The notes under the pieces: generated by a model
The model's input: the letters and a program-made list of their open reading frames with translations, nothing else
Databases searched by the model: none
Told to the model about the DNA's origin: nothing
Translations under genes and position numbers: made by a program
Origin: Betaproteobacteria bacterium
GTDB taxonomy: Bacteria > Pseudomonadota > Gammaproteobacteria > Burkholderiales > JAEUOS01
Length of the DNA stretch: 64,000 nucleotides
Reading direction: 5' to 3'
NCBI GenBank assembly: GCA_028292405.1
Contig: JAQGMJ010000028.1
Coordinates: 124,001-188,000 of the forward strand
Part shown: one piece after another, positions 44,995 through 56,334 of the stretch
Layout of the letters: each line of letters starts with the position of its first letter
How positions within the stretch are numbered: position 1 is the stretch's first letter

Positions 44995-45335
44995 GCACCC
45001 TCTCGCTTATGCGCCATGCAAACGGCCGGCCTGGCCGGCAAGCTGGCGCGACTGTATTGGCGCCACATGACATGCCGCTGACACCGCGGCGCGACTCGAT
45101 CCACCACGGAAAAGCCGCCGCCAAACCCGCAACTGGATGCCAATCCTGCCTCTTTTCGGTGGACCGGCGGCGCGGCGATTCCCCGAAGATGGCCTCACCC
45201 GGCACCACCTTTCAAGCGGGCCTGCGCCCGCGGCGCCGGGGACCGACGGCTCCGCAGAAGGGCCGTTGCACCGAAATAACGGCTCGCGCGGCCGGCCCCG
45301 CCGCCCCGCGCGATGCCCGCACCAAAGGAACCGCC
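44995..45335. other. Intergenic stretch between divergent methyltransferase and chemotaxis receptor
   Basis: These 341 bp are open in the receptor frame, but nothing in that translation resembles a conserved N-terminus and the GTG at 45336 has the better ribosome site. A compact GC palindrome (GCCGGCCTGGCCGGC, 45025-45039) is the only structure noticed. Divergent promoters are expected here; none could be fixed. Confidence 0.4.
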
Positions 45336-46946
45336 GTGAAAACCAGTACCCGCCTGTTCGGCATCATCGGCGCGGCCGTCGTCGGCGCGCTGCTGATCAG
45401 CTACATCGCGCTCGCCACGATGAAGACCCTGATGATGGATGAGCGCCGCGCCCAGCTCACCCACACCCTGCGCCTGACGCACAACATGATCGACGGCTTC
45501 TACAAGCGCTTCAAGGCCGGCGAGATCACCGAGAAGGAAGCCCAGGCGCGCGCCATGGCGGCGCTCGGCGGCCTGGCCGACGGCGACGACTATGTGTTCC
45601 TGCGCTCTTCCGACGGCGTCATGCTGGTGCACCCGGTGGCCGCGCGCATCGGCAAGGTCGACAAGGGCAGCAAGACATCCGACGGCCGCAACAGCCCCGA
45701 GGTGTACAACGAACTGCTCTCCAAGGGCCCGATGGGCATCCTCACCATCTACACCAAGCGCCCCGGCGGCACCGAAGACCTGCCGAAACTGGCCGGCGTG
45801 ATGAAGTTCGAGCCCTGGAGCTGGATCATCGGCAGCGGCTTTTACATCGACGACCTCGACGCCTCCTACTGGAACAGCAGCAAGCTGCTGCTGGCCGTCT
45901 GCGGCGCCCTGGCGCTGGTGATCGGCGTGCTCGGCGTGCGCCTGGCGCGCAGCGTGATCGGCGAACTCGGCGGCGAGCCGGCCTACGCCGCGCGCATGGC
46001 CCAGGCCTTGGCCAGCGGCGATCTGACGCAGACCATCGAGACCCGCGGCCGCGACGACAGCCTGACCGGTTCGCTGCGCCAGATGCAGCGGAGCCTGAAG
46101 AACATGGTGCAGGAGATGCACGCCGCCTCCGCTCATCTCGACGAAGCCTCCACCGGCCTGGTGCAGGAAATGGACGGCGTGCGCCAGCGCGCCCACCAGG
46201 CCGCCGACTCCACCACCGCCACCGCCAGCGCGATCCAGGAAATGACTTCCTCCATCGCGCTGGTGTCGCAAAGCGCCGGCGAAGCCGAGGCAAATTCGCG
46301 CCACGCCACGGCTCTCGCCGCCGACGGCGAGGCCCTGGTGACGGACGCCACCAACGGCATCCGCCGCATTGAAACCGATCTCGCGCAAGCCACCGAGTCC
46401 GTCACCGGCCTGGTGACGCGCGCCGCCGACATCTCCAGCGTCGCCATCGTGATCCGCGAAATCGCCCAGCAGACCAACCTGCTGGCGCTCAACGCCGCCA
46501 TCGAAGCAGCCCGCGCCGGCGAGCAGGGCCGCGGCTTCGCGGTAGTGGCCGACGAAGTGCGCAAGCTCGCCGAGCGCACCGCCGCGGCCACCAGCCGCAT
46601 CACCCAGATGACCACCGAAGTGCGCACGGACGTGGACGCCGCTGTCGCCGGCATGCAGGCGATCCGCCCGCAAATGATCCAGGGCGTCGAACTCACCGAG
46701 CGCACCGGCAAGGCTTTGGCCGATATCCGCAGCGGCGCCCGCGACACTCTCGGCAAGATCAGCGAAGTGGCGCTGGCCTCCGCCGAGCAGGCCGCCGCCA
46801 GTAGCGCGATCGCCGCCAACGTCGAATCCATCACCGCGATGATCAGCGCCTCCAGCACCGCCGCCGAAGCCGCCGACAGCGCCGTCAAGCGCATCCGCGG
46901 CCTGGCGGGCTCGCTGCGGGAGTCGGTAGTGCGCTTCAAGGTTTGA
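45336..46946 (+). CDS. Methyl-accepting chemotaxis protein with single-Cache sensor domain
   Basis: A 536-residue protein from GTG 45336 (AAAGGA 6 nt ahead) is preferred over upstream ATGs because a membrane anchor follows at once. TM1 is about residues 7-29. The periplasmic part (30-182) has sCache-type features [31 protein letters not shown] and [17 protein letters not shown]2 is about 184-205. A HAMP-like linker and a long coiled coil follow, with the signalling hairpin [20 protein letters not shown] and [18 protein letters not shown]. No CheR-binding pentapeptide ends the protein (it finishes VVRFKV). It would sense a small ligand, typically an organic acid for this Cache type, and control flagellar switching through CheA/CheW. 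No chemotaxis genes lie beside it. Confidence 0.92.
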   Translation: MKTSTRLFGIIGAAVVGALLISYIALATMKTLMMDERRAQLTHTLRLTHNMIDGFYKRFKAGEITEKEAQARAMAALGGLADGDDYVFLRSSDGVMLVHPVAARIGKVDKGSKTSDGRNSPEVYNELLSKGPMGILTIYTKRPGGTEDLPKLAGVMKFEPWSWIIGSGFYIDDLDASYWNSSKLLLAVCGALALVIGVLGVRLARSVIGELGGEPAYAARMAQALASGDLTQTIETRGRDDSLTGSLRQMQRSLKNMVQEMHAASAHLDEASTGLVQEMDGVRQRAHQAADSTTATASAIQEMTSSIALVSQSAGEAEANSRHATALAADGEALVTDATNGIRRIETDLAQATESVTGLVTRAADISSVAIVIREIAQQTNLLALNAAIEAARAGEQGRGFAVVADEVRKLAERTAAATSRITQMTTEVRTDVDAAVAGMQAIRPQMIQGVELTERTGKALADIRSGARDTLGKISEVALASAEQAAASSAIAANVESITAMISASSTAAEAADSAVKRIRGLAGSLRESVVRFKV

Positions 46947-47005
46947 TGCAACACTCGGCATCCCCGCTGCCGCCTGATCATCCTCACTGTCACCGGGCAC
47001 GTCTC

Positions 47006-47051
47006 CTCCCTTTCAAAGGGAGGCCGAATCGAAAACCCGGGCGCGGATGGG
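47006..47051 (+). repeat. Intergenic repeat copy 1 (inverted repeat plus conserved flank)
   Basis: CTCCCTTTCAAAGGGAG forms a hairpin and is followed by GGCCGAATCGAAAACCCGGG and then a GCGCGGATGGG end. Copy 2 shares the same order of elements. It resembles dispersed REP-like intergenic elements of Burkholderiales. Confidence 0.65.
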
Positions 47052-47089
47052 AGACATGGCATAGTGCGCGCAGCGCACTCACCTCTCAC

Positions 47090-47137
47090 CTTCCCTTTCA
47101 AGGGGAAGGCCGAAACGGGACCCGGGCGGGGATGGGG
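47090..47137 (+). repeat. Intergenic repeat copy 2
   Basis: CTTCCCTTTCAAGGGGAAG forms the hairpin, followed by GGCCGAAACGGGACCCGGG and CGGGGATGGGG, parallel to copy 1 with a compensating change in the stem. The conserved stem with changed bases suggests selection for structure or independent insertion. Confidence 0.65.
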
Positions 47138-47185
47138 TCAAGCCACACCACCGCTCAATCCTCTAGCTGGCGACTATCACCGTGA

Positions 47186-47529
47186 AGCCTTGTTCAGATT
47201 TCTTTTTTTTCCCTGTTTGCCAATGCACTCTCGGCGTTTGCGATGTGGCAGTGCCGGGGTGAAGGACCTTGCTTGCCTCCACCGGATTTCGTGTTGGGGC
47301 TCATGGCCATGACAAGTCGCTGCGAGAAAATCGATCCCGCCAATGCGCCGCTCTACAAGGCCGAGCTCGAAGCTGCGGACAAAAACAGCGATGTAGAGGC
47401 TATTCGGAAGTTGCCCGATTACCCGTAACCGCTCACGGCAGCCGCGGAAAAATAATCGGCGAACTGTCCGGGAAAGAATTGCTTGAGACCTGCGGTATGA
47501 CTCTCGGCTTATTTACGAAGCCTCATTAA
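47186..47529 (+). pseudogene. Frameshifted remnant of a small exported Cys-containing protein
   Basis: One frame reads SLVQISFFSLFANALSAFA, a signal-peptide-like stretch with no usable start codon. It continues MWQCRGEGPC, MTSRCEKIDPANAPLYKAEL and AADKNSDVEAIRKLPDYP before a stop at about 47428. A second frame continues in the same style with KIIGELSGKELLETCGMTLG to a stop at 47529. The two halves join naturally if one frameshift near 47410-47440 is repaired. The lost start plus the frameshift suggest decay; a sequencing error is the alternative. Family unknown. Confidence 0.4.
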
Positions 47530-47598
47530 GGCCGCCTCAAGCTTCACCAAGGCTGCCTCGATTGTTGCATCGGTAGCTTCGGATTCCGGCAACTGGCG

Positions 47599-48072
47599 CT
47601 AGGGCTTGCCGCCCTTCGCATCCCGCGCCGCCTTGACCACGTCGACCGGCTCGTTCGACGGCAGCTTTTGCTTGCGCAACTGTTCGGCGCTGCGCGCGGC
47701 TGCCGCGCTGGAGGCGGGCATGTCGCCGGCCTTGCCGGTGGTGATGCGGCCGTCGCGCGCGACATGGCCGTATTCGCCAGCGCGGACGGCGGTTTCGCCG
47801 GCGCGCGGGGCGCCGGCGGCGGGGCGCTGGCGCGTTTCGAGGGCGCTGCGGGCGTCGCGTTCGCGGGCTTTGGCGTCCTTCAGGCATTGCGGGCGGGTGG
47901 CGCCTTGCGCGCATTGGGCCTGTTCGGTTCTGGACTGGGCGGCGATGCGCTGTTTTCCGGTGGCGTAGTCGGCGGCCGAGAGGGCAGCGGCATGGGCGGC
48001 GGAGGCGCAGCTAAGGAGGAGCGCGCAGGTGAGCAGCGGGAGGGTTGCGGGGTAGCGCGGGGATTTTGGCAT
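47599..48072 (-). CDS. Hypothetical exported protein (157 aa)
   Basis: A clear signal peptide lies at the start (LPLLTCALLLSCASAAHAAA, cleavage near AHA-AA). The start ATG 48072 is supported by AAGGGAG about 9 nt upstream. The mature part is small, charged and helical: ADYATGKQRIAAQSRTEQAQ, then two cysteines spaced CAQGATRPQC, DAKARERDARSALETRQRPA, and a C-terminus rich in Lys/Ala. The cysteine pair could form a disulfide. This pattern occurs in small periplasmic proteins of unknown function in Burkholderiales. It is alone, and its neighbours do not suggest a role. Confidence 0.75.
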   Translation of the reverse strand: MPKSPRYPATLPLLTCALLLSCASAAHAAALSAADYATGKQRIAAQSRTEQAQCAQGATRPQCLKDAKARERDARSALETRQRPAAGAPRAGETAVRAGEYGHVARDGRITTGKAGDMPASSAAAARSAEQLRKQKLPSNEPVDVVKAARDAKGGKP

Positions 48073-48386
48073 GGCCTGGGCTCCCTTCGATTGGCGCGGG
48101 CGGCGCTGGCGTTGACGGCGTGGGCTGCGGTTTGCATCGCCAGTATGAGGCCAGGGGCGGAATCGCGCGGGGCGCGGCCGGCTCGTCAGGGGCCGACGCC
48201 GGCGCGCGGGAGAGGTCGGGTTGCATTGCCCGTGACAGGAATGCGAAATGGCAGTTCCACGGCAAGGCCGGGCGAAAGGCGGCGCGCGCGGGCAGGCGGG
48301 GGCCTTGCCTGAAACTTGATGATCAAGGCGGCGTTGGCCGCACGCCTGCCCTGCAAAAGGCGCCGGCGAGGCCTGCTGTCGCGGTG
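48073..48386. other. Intergenic stretch between two small minus-strand genes
   Basis: These 314 GC-rich bp presumably include the promoter of the small exported protein gene. No gene, hairpin terminator or repeat could be supported. Confidence 0.4.
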
Positions 48387-48689
48387 CTAGCGCGCGGAAA
48401 AGGCGTCGGCTATTTTTTCTTCGCTCAGCCGACGTTCGAGCATGGCGCGGTCTTCGGCGGAGATGTCGGAGCGGGCAAGCAGCTTGTTGATCTGGCTGAT
48501 GTTGGCGGCAGGGTCTTGCCGCGGGGCCTTCGGGGTTTGGCGGGAGTCGTCCGGTGAAGGAGTGCCGGCCGCTTTGGCGGCGGCGCGGGCGGCGACTTTG
48601 CGGCGGTATTCTTCCTGCGCGAGTTCGTAGTCGGCCAAGGTGGCTTGCGCTTTGGCCATGTTCACGATGGTGATGGGGTCGTCTTCCAT
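48387..48689 (-). CDS. Hypothetical small helical protein (100 aa)
   Basis: Start ATG 48689 has AAAGGG about 7 nt ahead. The protein is soluble, charged and helical: DPITIVNMAKAQATLADYEL, AQEEYRRKVAARAAAKAAG, then a Pro/Asp/Gln-rich linker, and a C-terminal helical hairpin (ISQINKLLARSDISAEDRAM). It has no signal peptide and no family I recognise. It lies 126 bp downstream of the ring-opening amidohydrolase in the same direction and may share its transcript. Confidence 0.65.
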   Translation of the reverse strand: MEDDPITIVNMAKAQATLADYELAQEEYRRKVAARAAAKAAGTPSPDDSRQTPKAPRQDPAANISQINKLLARSDISAEDRAMLERRLSEEKIADAFSAR

Positions 48690-48815
48690 GAAAAACCCTT
48701 TACGGAATTGGTGGCGGCTTGGTGTCCCTACCTTGCCTGGCGCAATTCTGGCGGGCCGGGGAAGGATTTCCTGTAGGAGAAGTCTGAAAATTCCCGCGCC
48801 TCGCGCTTCTCCGCG

Positions 48816-49931
48816 CTAGGCGGCCTTGGCCACCAGCGCGATCATGCCGCCGCCGGGCGGGCCCTGGTGCTCGTCGCCGCCGGAGACGAAGATGCGGGTG
48901 TCGGCGATGACCCCGGCGACGAGGCCGCCGACGGCGCCGCGGATGTGGCGCTGGGCGTTGATGTCGCCGTCCTGCCACATGGTGTGGCGCTGGCCGCGCA
49001 CGTAGCCGCTGGCGTCGGGCTCGCATTTGATCATGGCAGCGGCGATTTGCCTTAGACCCGTCGCCGTATTGTCGCCAAGAGCGGCGATGCCGAGATCGGC
49101 CAGGCAGGCGTAGATGGCGTTGATGTCGAGGGCATCGGTCATCGGGCGGTGGGCGATGACGTAGTCCGAATTCCAGGCGGCGGAGTTGCCCAGCACCATC
49201 ACTTCGTTGACGGCGACCTCCACCCCGGAGGAGATGCTGGCGCGTTCGGAGAACCAGTCGAGGCGCGAGAAGAAGGCGTCTTCGCGGATTTGGCCGGGCG
49301 GCAGTTCACCCAGGGCAGCGGCGACGCCGAAGGCGCCGGCGACGCGTGTGTAGGCCATGGATTTGTTGGGGTCGGTCGTCACGAGTTGCGCGCCGCGCGC
49401 TTTGGCTTCGGCGGCACGCTCGGTGGTGACGCAGGGGCCTTTGACTTGCACGAAGTGAACGTCGGCCGGGTCGGTGATTTTGGCTTGCGCCATGGCGGCG
49501 CGTACGGCTTGCGCGACGCTGTTCACATGCGCGATGCGGCCGAGGTCTTCGGGGGCCAGCACGGGGGTGAAGGCGGTGCCGACGGCGAGGGTTTTTTTGC
49601 CGGTGGGGGTTTGCGCGATTGGTTGTGCCGCCGGGTCGACGCTGAAGACCACGTAATGCGGGGTGAGCACGCCTTCGGTGCCGCCGGAGAAAACGAAAAT
49701 CACTTTTTCGCCGATGGCGTCCATGCTCTGGCCGAGCTTTTCGGCGAGCAGGAGCTTGAGGGATTGCGTGAGGTAGCCGCGGGTGAAGTCGTTGACCAGG
49801 CCATTGCCCTCGGTCTTGCCGAGCACGGCGACGATGTGGGCTGGGTTGACTTTTCCCGCGCTGATGGCGACGGCGAGTTCGGAGACGTCGCCGGGGTCGC
49901 GCATGGTGAAGCGGTGGACGGAGGCGCGCAT
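48816..49931 (-). CDS. atzD: Ring-opening amidohydrolase (cyanuric acid hydrolase AtzD/barbiturase family)
   Basis: The length of 371 residues is usual for AtzD/TrzD. Three homologous units each carry a Ser-Lys pair: VLGKTEGNG (Lys39) with FVFSGGTEGV (Ser82); VQVKGPC (Lys164) with SISSGVEVAVNEV (Ser234/235); and FVSGGDEHQGPPGGG (Ser350) with a Lys around 302. This threefold design is diagnostic of the cyanuric acid hydrolase/barbiturase fold. AtzD opens cyanuric acid to 1-carboxybiuret; barbiturase opens barbiturate to ureidomalonate. The downstream products of the first reaction are exactly what AtzEG and AtzF, encoded at 61-64 kb, consume, which favours AtzD. The FAD monooxygenase 25 bp upstream would also fit an oxidised-pyrimidine substrate, so barbiturase remains possible. 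Confidence 0.87.
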   Translation of the reverse strand: MRASVHRFTMRDPGDVSELAVAISAGKVNPAHIVAVLGKTEGNGLVNDFTRGYLTQSLKLLLAEKLGQSMDAIGEKVIFVFSGGTEGVLTPHYVVFSVDPAAQPIAQTPTGKKTLAVGTAFTPVLAPEDLGRIAHVNSVAQAVRAAMAQAKITDPADVHFVQVKGPCVTTERAAEAKARGAQLVTTDPNKSMAYTRVAGAFGVAAALGELPPGQIREDAFFSRLDWFSERASISSGVEVAVNEVMVLGNSAAWNSDYVIAHRPMTDALDINAIYACLADLGIAALGDNTATGLRQIAAAMIKCEPDASGYVRGQRHTMWQDGDINAQRHIRGAVGGLVAGVIADTRIFVSGGDEHQGPPGGGMIALVAKAA

Positions 49932-49956
49932 ACGTTTTACGGTTTCTCGTTACGGG

Positions 49957-51180
49957 TCAGGGGTAGGTCGAGATGTCGCGGTACAGGCGCTTGAGGTTTT
50001 CCATGTAGGGCGGCTCGAGCTTTTTTCGCGTGCCGGCGACCGGGTCGGCGCCGGCGAGCATGGTGTCCGTCGAGTAGAGGGAGAACTCCATCACGAACTT
50101 GATGCGTTCGCGGCGGCGCTGCTCGACTTCTTCGAGCCAGGCGGGTACCTCGGCCGCGCCGCCGCCGGCATTTAGCTTGGCGGTGAGTAGGTCGGCGACC
50201 ATGCAGGCGCCTTCGATGGCTTGCGTGGCGCCCTGCCCTAGCGTGGGCACCATGCCGTTGGCGGAGTCGCCGAGGAACATGACGCGGCCGCCGGGGTCGC
50301 GGAACAGGGCGGGCGACTCCTGCAGGCGCGACCAGTGGATGCTGGGCAGGTTGTTGCAGAGGGTGTCGACCAGCCAGGCGCATTGCGCCGAGAGCGGGCC
50401 GCCGGCGGGGGTGAAGGCGCGGCGAAAGGCAGCGGCGGTTTTCATCTCGTCTGGAATCGGCGCGCCGGGTTCGATCGGAAAAGCGCCGGAGACGTAGATG
50501 TGATCTTCCGGCACCCTGAAGCCGAGCATGCGGTTGGGGCCGTTGAACCATTGCTCGTAGTCTTCGACCAAGCCGCCGGAGGTGTTGGGCACCAGCAGGC
50601 GCAGGATACTCACGCCGACATGCTTGATGTCGGGCACGCCGCAGAGCGTCTGGCGCAGCAGGGAGTAGCGGCCGTCGCAGGAGATCAGCAGGTCGATGTC
50701 GTCGATGCGTTTGGCGGCGCCGTTCTGGGTGTATTCGATCCAGGTGTGGTCGAAAACGGCGCGGCCCGCGCCGCTAACTGCCGGGTCCGCATAGCCCACG
50801 CCGGTGACTTCGCAGCCGAACTGCACGCAGGGACCGGCTTCGTGGCGCAGCACGCGGTAGAGCTCGGACCAGCGGATGCGGATGCCGGGATTGTCGGCGA
50901 CGTTTTTCAGCGGCAGGTCGAACAGCACGGTGCCGTCGGTGAGCGAGATGCGCCAGTCGTGCCAGAGGAAGCTCTCGGCGAGCACGGCGTCGGCCAGCGC
51001 CTGCGAGTGGCGCTGCAGCGCCTTCAGGCCGTTGGGGCCGATGTTGAGACCGGTGCCGGATTCGGAGTGGTCGTCGGCCACCACCTGCTCCAGGCAACTC
51101 ACTTCCAGGCCCGGCAGCGCCGCCAGCGCCCGCGCCACGATACAGCCCGCCACCCCCGCTCCCACCACTACGACTTTCAT
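49957..51180 (-). CDS. FAD-dependent aromatic-ring monooxygenase
   Basis: This 407-residue protein belongs to the class A flavoprotein hydroxylase family. The N-terminal Rossmann motif is VVVGAGVAGCIVARALA. The DG motif is in LLISCDGRYSLLRQTLCG, and the GD motif is FLGDSANGMVPTLGQGATQA. GLNIGPNGLKAL and RIRWSELYRVLR are typical of the UbiH/salicylate/urate-hydroxylase group. GGAG lies 8 nt before ATG 51180. It is followed after 25 bp by the ring-opening amidohydrolase, so the two probably act in sequence: hydroxylation of an N-heterocycle, then ring opening. Substrate identity is inference. Divergent from the RND pump genes across 494 bp. Confidence 0.88.
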   Translation of the reverse strand: MKVVVVGAGVAGCIVARALAALPGLEVSCLEQVVADDHSESGTGLNIGPNGLKALQRHSQALADAVLAESFLWHDWRISLTDGTVLFDLPLKNVADNPGIRIRWSELYRVLRHEAGPCVQFGCEVTGVGYADPAVSGAGRAVFDHTWIEYTQNGAAKRIDDIDLLISCDGRYSLLRQTLCGVPDIKHVGVSILRLLVPNTSGGLVEDYEQWFNGPNRMLGFRVPEDHIYVSGAFPIEPGAPIPDEMKTAAAFRRAFTPAGGPLSAQCAWLVDTLCNNLPSIHWSRLQESPALFRDPGGRVMFLGDSANGMVPTLGQGATQAIEGACMVADLLTAKLNAGGGAAEVPAWLEEVEQRRRERIKFVMEFSLYSTDTMLAGADPVAGTRKKLEPPYMENLKRLYRDISTYP

Positions 51181-51674
51181 TGCTGTGCTCCAAAAACCCG
51201 ATTTAACAAAATATTACAAGCGCGGACTGATGGTCCGAAACGCCCCGAAAAGGGCAAAACAGCGTGCCCACCTAAAAAAATACACCGCGTAAGATGAACG
51301 AATGGTGAACTTTCGTTTACCTTCTTTGTTGCGAGATTCGCAAGAAGCATACCGTTGGCCTGTGTTGCATGCACCCAACATCCGAGCTTGTGTTTCTTTT
51401 CCCTCTATGCTGCGTCGCCGCATCGACGCGAAATGCGCGAAATGCATGAACCATGGCGGTACGCCCGGGAAAATCCGAGTCCGGGAACCGGCGCGCGACG
51501 TATATAAATTTAATCCGCGTTTAACCCACCGATTCACGCAAGCGCCATTTTTGGGAATTTATACGGTGCTGCGCACAAATGCGGGAATGCGCACTGAAAG
51601 GTCCGAAAATGCTTTAATGCTTGGCTGCAGGAGGCAGGCACCGAAACCTCCGCTCAAACGGGAAAGCAAGTCAG
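51181..51674. promoter_or_regulatory. Divergent control region between the FAD monooxygenase and the RND pump
   Basis: These 494 bp are comparatively AT-rich. A dyad AACGAA (51297-51302) / TTCGTT (51312-51317) and a pair of TGCGCA palindromes at 51570-51575 and 51588-51593 (18-bp spacing) upstream of the pump could be operators. No coding sequence is supported. Core promoters could not be fixed. Confidence 0.4.
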
Positions 51675-54895
<3,221 letters not shown>

Positions 54896-54899
<4 letters not shown>

Positions 54900-56284
54900 C
54901 CGAAAAGACCCATGCCAATCAAGGCCTGCCGGAGTTTCATTTGCACGGCCCTGACCACGACATGAGCCGCCGTTCCGTGGTGCGCCGTGCCCGCTTTGTT
55001 TCCCTGGTGGTGATCGCCATACTCGCCATCGGCTTCGTGCTGGTCCTGATGGAACGCCATGGCGACGCCAAGGCGCTGGACGCGCGCGTGACCGAAGAGA
55101 CCAAGCTGCACGTCACCGTGGTGCGCCCGAACACCCGCGGGGTCAACTCCAAGCTGACCCTGCCTTCGACCGTCATGGGGCAGAACGAGGCGCAGGTGTA
55201 CGCGCGCACGCCCGGCTATGTGAAGCAGTGGACCAAGGACATCGGCCAGCCGGTGAAGGCGGGCGAGGTGCTGGCGATTCTCGACACGCCGGAAATCAAC
55301 CAGCAGGTGGCCGAGGCCACCGCCAATTTCAACCTGGCGAAGACCGCCTTCGACCGCTGGAGCGAGATGCGCCGCGACGACGCCGTCTCGCAGCAGGAAC
55401 TCGACGAGAAGACCGGCGCCTACCGCCAGACCCAGGCGGCGCTGCAGCGCCTGCGCGACCAGCAGGCCTTCGGCCGGGTGCTGGCGCCCTTCGACGGCAT
55501 CGTCACCAAGCGCAACGTCAACATCGGGGACCTGGTGAACGCCGGCAACAGCGGCGGCCCGCAGGCCCTGTTTTCCGTGGCCCAGGTAAACAAGCTGCAC
55601 ATGTACGTGTTCGTGCCGCAGGACCAGGCGGCGCTGGTGCAGGTGGGCGACGACGTCAGCATCATCCGCAAGGAAGCGCCGGGCAAGCCGCTGCCGGGCA
55701 AGGTGCTGCGCACCGCCGGCGCCATCGACACCAGCTCGCGCACCCTGCAGGTGGAAATCGAGGTGCCGAACCAGGACCACGGCCTGATGCCGGGCGCCTA
55801 TGTCGAGGTAGCGATGAGCATCAAGTCCGACGCGCGCATGACCGTGCCCAACAACACCCTGCTGTTTTCCGGCGCCGGCGCGCAGGTGGCGGTGGTCGGC
55901 GCCGATAACAAGGTGGCGCTGCAGACGGTGACTCTCGGCACCGACTTCGGCCTGCGGGTGGAGATCAAGAACGGTCTCAGGCCTACCGACAACCTCATCA
56001 TCAACCCGCCGGACTCCCTCACCTCGGGCCGGGTGGTGACCATCCAGAAGACCGAGACCGCCAAGGCGGGGCCGGAGAAGGGTGGTAACGACAAGGGTGG
56101 CAACGACAAGGGTGGCAACGACAAGGGCGGCGCCGACAAGGGCACTGCCAACGGCGACGACAAGAGCGGCGCCCCCGGCGCCAACCAGGACGGTGCCGGC
56201 AAGGGAACGCCCGACGCCGCCGGCAAGACCGCCCCGAACGGCGCAGCCAAGACCGCCACCCCGCCGCCGGCGGACGCTTCCTAA
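54896..56284 (+). CDS. RND efflux periplasmic adaptor with a polar repeat tail
   Basis: This 462-residue protein has a cytoplasmic N-terminus, one signal-anchor helix (FVSLVVIAILAIGFVLVLME, about residues 37-56), then the lipoyl half-barrel (YARTPGYVKQWTKDIGQPVK, AGEVLAILDTPE), a helical hairpin, the second half-barrel (VLAPFDGIVTKRNVNIGDLV), beta-barrel and membrane-proximal domain. The last 80 residues or so are unusual: four KGGND/KGGAD repeats (56078-56137), then Gly/Ala/Lys/Pro-rich sequence, with no match in typical adaptors. Its start overlaps the permease stop and the outer-membrane gene follows after 50 bp. It links pump to exit duct. Confidence 0.92.
56078..56137 (+). repeat. 15-bp tandem repeat encoding KGGND, four copies
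   Basis: AAGGGTGGYAACGAC is repeated at 56078, 56093 and 56108, with a diverged fourth copy at 56123 (KGGAD). It lies in the disordered tail of the RND adaptor; such in-frame repeats expand and contract by slippage. Confidence 0.85.
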
Positions 56285-56334
56285 ACCAAGACGCCGAAAG
56301 CCAGGCGCGCCGTATCGGCAAGCCCTCTCATCAC

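Larger units (their letters stand above)
46947..47598. other. Non-coding stretch with paired repeats and a decayed small gene
   Basis: These 652 bp lie between the chemotaxis receptor and a convergent small exported protein. The first third carries two related inverted-repeat elements (47006-47051 and 47090-47137). The second part carries a frameshifted remnant of a small exported protein. Nothing else was supported. Confidence 0.5.

Noticed and set aside
45195..47000. 601-codon minus-strand frame opposite the chemotaxis receptor
   Set aside because: Gly/Ala/His-rich shadow; the plus strand has intact MCP motifs.
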